Part shown: positions 59,133 to 64,000 of the stretch, in pieces
How positions within the stretch are numbered: the stretch's first letter is position 1
Layout of the letters: the number at the start of each line of letters is the position of its first letter
Notes under the pieces: generated by a model
Database searches by the model: none
Told to the model about the DNA's origin: nothing
What the model saw: the letters and a program-made list of their open reading frames with translations, nothing else
Position numbers and translations under genes: made by a program
Assembly (NCBI RefSeq): GCF_016756595.1
Contig: NZ_AP023257.1
Coordinates: 3,860,001 to 3,924,000, forward strand
Direction of reading: 5' to 3'
Length of the DNA: 64,000 nucleotides
From: Mesorhizobium sp. L-2-11
Lineage (GTDB): Bacteria > Pseudomonadota > Alphaproteobacteria > Rhizobiales > Rhizobiaceae

Positions 59133-62100
59133 TCAACTGCACCCGCTCGTAGCCCCGCAGGTATCGCACTTCTCACACGTGCCGTTCCGCACCATGGTGA
59201 AATTATGACATTCCGAGCATTCGTTGCCGGTGTAGCCCTGCATCAGGGATTGCTGACGCCTTGTCGCGGCAAGCGCCTTGGCCTCGGCCGCTTCTTTCGC
59301 GGCATCGTCGGTGAACAGCCCAGTCGGGTCGGTTGCTTCTTCGTAGGCAATGTCCTCGACCAGTTCTCTGGCCCGCTCCTCATAGTCTCGCTTATAGGCG
59401 ATGGCTTCGTCGCTGGCCGGCTTCAGCGCCAGCACGTTGGAGCCTGAGAACGCCGTCGGCGCCGAGCGGCCGGGAGCGGGAGAGGCACTTGAGCCGCCAA
59501 ACCCCTTGGGGTCGGCACCCATTCCCGACACCAGCTTGACTGGCGAGACGCCGCGCGTCAGCCCCTTCGAAAACGGCGTCGCCTTGCCTTCGTTGATGCC
59601 GCGGCCGAGCGCGGTCTTGTCGAAATCCGATTGGTCGACATGGGCGAGGTCGTGGCGGGCAAGATAGGACACGGCAAGCTCGCGGAACACGTAGTCGAGG
59701 ATCGACGTGGCGTTCTTGATCGCGTCGTTGCCCTGCACCATGCCGGCCGGCTCGAATTTGGTGAAGGTGAAGGCTTCGACATATTCCTCGAGCGGCACGC
59801 CATATTGCAGGCCGAGCGAGATGGCGATGGCAAAATTGTTCATCATCGCCCGGAAGGCGGCACCTTCCTTGTGCATGTCGATGAAGATCTCGCCGAGACG
59901 ACCGTCATCGAATTCGCCGGTGCGCAGGTAGACCTTGTGGCCGCCGACGACCGCTTTCTGGGTATAGCCCTTGCGGCGGTTCGGCAGCTTTTCGCGGTCG
60001 CGGTAGAGGCGTTCGACGACGCGTTCGACGATCTTTTCGGTCACCTGCACGGCGCGCTGTGAAGCCGGTGCGGCGATCAGCTGCTCGACGGCATCGTCCT
60101 CGTCGTCTTCGACGTCGGCAAGCAGCGAGGCGTTGAGCGGCTGCGAGAGTTTCGAGCCGTCGCGATAGAGCGCATTGGCCTTCAGCGCCAGCTTCCACGA
60201 CAGCATGTAGGCGCCCTTGGCGTCTTCCACCGTCGCGTCGTTCGGCATGTTGATGGTCTTGGAAATGGCGCCGGAGATGAAGGGCTGGGCTGCCGCCATC
60301 ATCTGGATGTGGCTGTTGATCGACAGTGACCGCTTGCCGATCTTGCCGCACGGGCTGGCGCAGTCGAACACCGGCAGATGTTGGTCCTTCAGAAATGGTG
60401 CTCCCTCGAGGGTCATCGCCCCGCAGACATGGATGTTGGCGGCCTCGATGTCCTTCTTCGAGAAGCCGAGCGCCGGCAGCATCTCGAACGAGAAATCGTT
60501 GAGCTGCTCGTCGGTGAAGCCAAACGTCTCCTTCACCCAGTCGGCACCCAGCGTCCACTGGTTGAAGACGAACTTGATGTCGAAGGCCGACTTCAACGCT
60601 GCATTGAGCGCCGCGATCTTGTCGTCGGTAAAACCCTTTGCCTTAAGCGAGCCGGGGTTGATGGCAGGCGCCTGGTTGAGGTTGCCGTGGCCGACCGCAT
60701 AGGCCTCGATCTCGGCGATCTGGCTTTCCGAATAGCCGAGCGTGCGCAGCGCTTCCGGCACAGCGCGGTTGATGATCTTGAAGTAGCCGCCACCGGCCAG
60801 CTTCTTGAATTTCACCAGTGCGAAGTCGGGTTCGATACCGGTGGTATCGCAATCCATGACCAGGCCGATCGTGCCGGTCGGCGCGATCACGGTCGCCTGC
60901 GCATTGCGGTAGCCATGCTCCTCTCCGAGCTCGATGGCGCGGTCCCAGGCAGCCTTGGCATGGGCGGCAAGCTCCGGCTGCTTCAGGTCGGAGGCGACCA
61001 GCGGCACCGGGTTGACGGCGAGTTTCTCGTAGCCCTCCCTGTCGCCATAGGCGGCACGGCGATGGTTGCGCATGACGCGCAGCATGTTCTGGGCATTGCG
61101 GTCGTAATCGGGGAAGGCGCCGAGCTCGGCGGCCATTTCGGCCGAGGTGGCGTAGGCCGTGCCGGTCATGATTGCGGTGAGTGCTGCGCAGATGGCGCGG
61201 CCCTCGTCGGAATCATAGGGAATGCCCGAGGTCATCAGCAGGCCGCCAATATTGGCGTAGCCGAGGCCGAGCGTGCGGTATTCGTAGGAGAGCTTGGCGA
61301 TTTCCTTCGACGGGAACTGCGCCATCATGACGGAAATTTCCAGCACCATGGTCCACAGCCGAACCGTGTGCTCGTAGGCAGCGATGTCGATGGTGCCGTC
61401 GGCGTTGCGATAGGGCAGCAGGTTGATCGAGGCCAGGTTGCAGGCGGTGTCGTCGAGGAACATGTATTCCGAGCACGGGTTGGACGCCCGGATCGCACCG
61501 GCCGCGGCGCAGGTGTGCCAGTCGTTCATCGTCGTATTGAAGTGCAGGCCCGGATCGGCCGACGCCCAGGCGGCATAGCCGATCTTCTCCCACAGATCCC
61601 TGGCCTTCAGCGTCTTCAGCACCTTGCCGTCCTTGCGGGCGGTGAGGTGCCAGTCGCCGTCCTGCTCTACGGCGCGCAGAAAATCGTCCTTCAGCGACAC
61701 CGAATTGTTGGAGTTCTGGCCCGAAACCGTGAGGTAGGCGTCCGAATCCCAGTCGGTGTCGTAGGTCTTGAACGACATCGAGGTGTAGCCCTGCCTGGCG
61801 AACTGGATGACGCGGTAGATGTAGTTCTCCGGCACCCCGTCCTTCTTGGCCAGCTTGATCTCACGCTTCAGGGCGGTGTTGATCGCCGGGTCGAAGCAAT
61901 CGTCGTCCTGGCCTTCGCAGTTGATGCAGGCCTTCATGATCGCTTCGAGGTGCTTCTTGACGATCTTCGAGCCGGTGACCAGCGAGGCGACCTTCTGCTC
62001 CTCATTGACCTTCCAGTCGATGAATTCCTCGATATCGGGATGGTCGGCGTCGACGATGACCATCTTTGCAGCGCGCCGCGTCGTGCCGCCCGACTTGATG

Positions 62101-62915
62101 GCGCCCGCCGCGCGGTCGCCGATCTTGAGGAAGCTCATCAGGCCGGACGAGCGACCGCCGCCGGACAGTTTCTCGCCTTCGCCGCGCAGGAACGAGAAGT
62201 TGGAGCCGGTGCCGGAGCCGTATTTGAACAGGCGCGCTTCACGCACCCACAAATCCATGATGCCGCCTTGGTTGACGAGATCGTCCTGCACGCCCTGGAT
62301 GAAGCAGGCATGCGGCTGCGGATGCTCGTAGGAAGACTTCGACTTGGTCAGCTTGCCGGTGAACGGGTCGACATAGAAATGGCCCTGGCTCGGGCCGTCG
62401 ATGCCGTAGGCCCAGTGCAGGCCGGTGTTGAACCATTGCGGCGAATTCGGCGCCACGCGCTGCGTGGCCAGCATATAGGCGAGCTCGTCGCGGAAGGCGC
62501 GCGCGTCTTCCTCCGAATTGAAGTAGCCGCCCTTCCAGCCCCAATAGGTCCAGGTGCCGGCAAGACGGTCGAAGACCTGGCGGGCGTCGGTCTCGGAGCC
62601 GTAGCGCTCAGCCTCCGGCAGCTTTGCCAGCTCGGCCTCGTCGGCGACGGAGCGCCACAGGAAGGAGGGGACGTTGTTCTCCTCGACCTTCTTCAGCCGT
62701 GCCGGCACGCCGGCCTTGCGGAAATATTTCTGCGCCAGGATGTCGGCGGCAACCTGGCTGAACTGCGCCGGCACATCGATATTGTCCAAGCGGAACACCA
62801 CCGAGCCATCCGGATTCTTGATCTCCGAAAGCGCCTTGCGGAATTCGATCTCCGCATAAGCGGCCCCTTCTTGACTTGCCAGTCCCTGCTTGGTGAAACG
62901 ACGCTCGATGCGCAT
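59133..62915 (-). CDS. nrdJ: B12-dependent ribonucleotide reductase, class II
   Basis: 1260 residues, an adenosylcobalamin-dependent enzyme that reduces ribonucleotides to deoxyribonucleotides with or without oxygen. [40 protein letters not shown] and [20 protein letters not shown] mark the catalytic barrel. The C-terminus has a zinc-binding cysteine set ([28 protein letters not shown]) thought to help thioredoxin-linked re-reduction. ATG 62915 ([11 protein letters not shown]) is taken by homology although the frame is open to 63110. No in-frame damage or intein. Confidence 0.97.
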   Translation of the reverse strand: MRIERRFTKQGLASQEGAAYAEIEFRKALSEIKNPDGSVVFRLDNIDVPAQFSQVAADILAQKYFRKAGVPARLKKVEENNVPSFLWRSVADEAELAKLPEAERYGSETDARQVFDRLAGTWTYWGWKGGYFNSEEDARAFRDELAYMLATQRVAPNSPQWFNTGLHWAYGIDGPSQGHFYVDPFTGKLTKSKSSYEHPQPHACFIQGVQDDLVNQGGIMDLWVREARLFKYGSGTGSNFSFLRGEGEKLSGGGRSSGLMSFLKIGDRAAGAIKSGGTTRRAAKMVIVDADHPDIEEFIDWKVNEEQKVASLVTGSKIVKKHLEAIMKACINCEGQDDDCFDPAINTALKREIKLAKKDGVPENYIYRVIQFARQGYTSMSFKTYDTDWDSDAYLTVSGQNSNNSVSLKDDFLRAVEQDGDWHLTARKDGKVLKTLKARDLWEKIGYAAWASADPGLHFNTTMNDWHTCAAAGAIRASNPCSEYMFLDDTACNLASINLLPYRNADGTIDIAAYEHTVRLWTMVLEISVMMAQFPSKEIAKLSYEYRTLGLGYANIGGLLMTSGIPYDSDEGRAICAALTAIMTGTAYATSAEMAAELGAFPDYDRNAQNMLRVMRNHRRAAYGDREGYEKLAVNPVPLVASDLKQPELAAHAKAAWDRAIELGEEHGYRNAQATVIAPTGTIGLVMDCDTTGIEPDFALVKFKKLAGGGYFKIINRAVPEALRTLGYSESQIAEIEAYAVGHGNLNQAPAINPGSLKAKGFTDDKIAALNAALKSAFDIKFVFNQWTLGADWVKETFGFTDEQLNDFSFEMLPALGFSKKDIEAANIHVCGAMTLEGAPFLKDQHLPVFDCASPCGKIGKRSLSINSHIQMMAAAQPFISGAISKTINMPNDATVEDAKGAYMLSWKLALKANALYRDGSKLSQPLNASLLADVEDDEDDAVEQLIAAPASQRAVQVTEKIVERVVERLYRDREKLPNRRKGYTQKAVVGGHKVYLRTGEFDDGRLGEIFIDMHKEGAAFRAMMNNFAIAISLGLQYGVPLEEYVEAFTFTKFEPAGMVQGNDAIKNATSILDYVFRELAVSYLARHDLAHVDQSDFDKTALGRGINEGKATPFSKGLTRGVSPVKLVSGMGADPKGFGGSSASPAPGRSAPTAFSGSNVLALKPASDEAIAYKRDYEERARELVEDIAYEEATDPTGLFTDDAAKEAAEAKALAATRRQQSLMQGYTGNECSECHNFTMVRNGTCEKCDTCGATSGCS

Positions 62916-63180
62916 TGGTCCTATCCCTTGCTTGTCTGATATAGCGCCTTTCCCAAGGGATTTCTGCCCCCATTGCGAAACGCGCATGTCCGCCGTCTGC
63001 CGGCGTTCGAAAACGGCCGGCTCCTTTTCACGAGGCTCCGCCCGCCCTGCTGGTCGAACTCCTTGCGAAGTAGCCGTCCAACGCGCCGACGGACCCTGCG
63101 GGTCCCTCAAAACTGAAACTTTTTTTCGACTCCCTCAATCGAGGGAACTTCACACTATCTAGCGTCGAACCTACCTGCAA

Positions 63181-63196
63181 ACACTAAATATAGTAT
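63181..63196 (-). promoter_or_regulatory. Candidate NrdR box of nrdJ
   Basis: ACACTAAATATAGTAT matches the NrdR consensus acaCwAtATaTwGtgt at 14 of 16 positions and is near-palindromic. It lies 266 bases before nrdJ. A weaker site (63152-63167, 11 of 16) is 29 bases away; known paired boxes are usually about 31 bases apart. Confidence 0.5.
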
Positions 63197-63452
63197 TAAC
63201 AGACAATTTATTCCAGTCCGACATTTTTCCCTTTCGTCCCCCAAAAGACCCCACAATCCCAACGCCTCCGCCGGCCTCGTAGCCAGGCGGAAATGCGGCC
63301 AAACGCACATAATCCGGGAAAAAAGACCGGGCTCGAAACTTTCCGGTCGCACTCTCAACAGGAGCGCATGGCCTATAAAAGGCGACTCGTTTTGCGCCGT
63401 CAAGGATTCGTTTGCGTAGCTTTTGTGACCCCAACATCTTGTGTGTCACATA

Positions 63453-63461
63453 TGTGGATAA
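63453..63461 (-). promoter_or_regulatory. DnaA 9-mer
   Basis: TGTGGATAA, the complement of the perfect DnaA box TTATCCACA. About half a match is expected by chance in 64 kb on two strands, so one copy is weak evidence; E. coli nrdAB is known to be DnaA-controlled. Confidence 0.3.
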
Positions 63462-63613
63462 CGGGGATAGAAAGTGCGCGGAGGGTTCGATTTCTACTCA
63501 CCGCGCAGGCATCAAGCGCGACAACGCATGCCAAGCCGGAGCACCAAGCCGATTCCCGACTTCACGAACATCGACGGCAAATGCGCGGCTTTGGCCGGTG
63601 AGCCTATGCTTGC

Positions 63614-64000
63614 TCAGGAGAACTTGTGCGGGTCGGCACAAAAATAGGCGATGATCTGGCCAAGATCCGGCTCGTTGACCATGCGCACGGCCTCGGAGGG
63701 GCTGACCCATTTGCGGGTGCGCGACCGCTTTTCCTTCCACCGGTCGGCGACCTTGTCGACCCGCAGCGGAAACACCAGGACCTCGCAAGGCACCTCCTCG
63801 CCGGAAGCCAATGCCTTGGCATAGAAGTAGCGGCCGGCTTCGTGGTGGGAGACCGTGCCGCGCAGTCCGGCTTCCTCGCCGGCCTCGCGCGCCGCCGCTT
63901 CGCAAAGCAGTTCCTTGGCCTCAGGCCAGCCCTTGGGAACCACCCAGCGACCGGTATCGCGGCTGGTGATCAGCATGATCTCGATGCCATGCCCGGTATC
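63614..64000 (-). CDS. NUDIX hydrolase, cut by window edge
   Basis: Partial: the reading frame runs without a stop to the last base of the window, so its start is outside. The visible part includes IEIMLITSRDTGRWVVPKGW and the NUDIX box GWPEAKELLCEAAAREAGEE followed by AGL. The sequence resembles the small NUDIX proteins related to diphosphoinositol polyphosphate phosphatases; the substrate is unknown. An internal ATG at 63976 is not likely to be the true start because family residues precede it. Confidence 0.88.
   Translation of the reverse strand, partial: DTGHGIEIMLITSRDTGRWVVPKGWPEAKELLCEAAAREAGEEAGLRGTVSHHEAGRYFYAKALASGEEVPCEVLVFPLRVDKVADRWKEKRSRTRKWVSPSEAVRMVNEPDLGQIIAYFCADPHKFS

Larger units (their letters stand above)
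62916..63613. other. Long gene-free region upstream of nrdJ
   Basis: About 700 bases with no supportable gene. It holds the hairpin GGACCC-TGC-GGGTCC near 63090, a second hairpin TCCCTC-AATC-GAGGGA (63131-63146), an NrdR-box-like site (63181-63196) with a weaker one 29 bases away (63152), and a perfect DnaA 9-mer on the minus strand (63453-63461). The cobalamin riboswitch signature was looked for and not found. Confidence 0.6.

Noticed and set aside
60378..62939. 853-codon open frame on the plus strand opposite nrdJ
   Set aside because: It is a shadow of nrdJ in high-GC DNA: no known domain, no ribosome site, and nrdJ is certain.
63131..63146. Hairpin TCCCTC-AATC-GAGGGA as a terminator
   Set aside because: On the nrdJ strand it is followed by an A-run, not a T-run, so it does not fit an intrinsic terminator in either useful direction.
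62916..63180. Cobalamin riboswitch upstream of nrdJ
   Set aside because: The conserved B12-box type sequence and core were looked for on the minus strand and not found; only simple hairpins are seen.

Overview
The window reads as a stretch of alphaproteobacterial chromosome from the order Hyphomicrobiales, closest in gene content to Mesorhizobium. The main reasons are the pyridoxamine-pyruvate aminotransferase known from Mesorhizobium loti, the ATP synthase zeta-type inhibitor, the bolA/CGFS-glutaredoxin pair next to purL, B12-dependent ribonucleotide reductase, DUF1127 small proteins, high GC, and abundant short palindromic repeats typical of rhizobia. No rRNA, tRNA, CRISPR array, transposase or integrase was found.

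Bases 1-12 kb are mostly housekeeping: TfoX-like protein, PfkB kinase, recA (with two SOS-box-like sites), alaS, a GST, icd, trmJ, murI, rpsD, and a BrnT/BrnA toxin-antitoxin pair with a perfect palindrome at its promoter. Bases 12-15 kb carry ttcA, an inositol-monophosphatase-type phosphatase, and ppaT preceded by what looks like the last ~30 codons of a lost 4-pyridoxolactonase. Bases 15-29 kb hold five purine genes on the minus strand (purL, purQ, purS, purC, purB) interleaved with a Bcr-type efflux pump, grxD, bolA, a MocR regulator, small proteins, an aldolase and a VOC protein. PurL, PurQ and PurS together form the three-part FGAM synthase.

Bases 29-38 kb carry small envelope proteins, a P1-family peptidase translationally coupled to an orphan periplasmic binding protein, and a six-gene plus-strand run (flavin reductase, MoxR ATPase, VWA protein, two XdhC-type proteins, molybdopterin/cytidylyltransferase fusion). 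The last five resemble a maturation kit for a CO-dehydrogenase or xanthine-dehydrogenase type enzyme whose structural genes are not in the window.

Bases 39-59 kb are accessory and visibly decaying: six genes here are interrupted by a single frameshift, an in-frame stop or a deletion, next to intact ones (aldo/keto reductase, acetylpolyamine-type deacylase, N,N-dimethylformamidase-like protein, GFA protein, GH25 lysozyme-like lipoprotein). A large secreted phytase-like protein at 53-55 kb has a good Pho box. A lower-GC pair at 55.5-58.1 kb (EptA-like transferase plus phosphatidylserine synthase) looks like an envelope-lipid module, possibly acquired. The window ends with nrdJ, a long upstream region with an NrdR-box-like site, and a NUDIX gene cut by the window edge.

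I do not see a convincing wholly new multi-gene system. The best leads are the vitamin-B6 pathway remnant, the Pho-box esterase, the enzyme-less molybdenum-hydroxylase maturation run, the EptA/PssA pair, and the concentration of broken genes, which must first be separated from assembly error.
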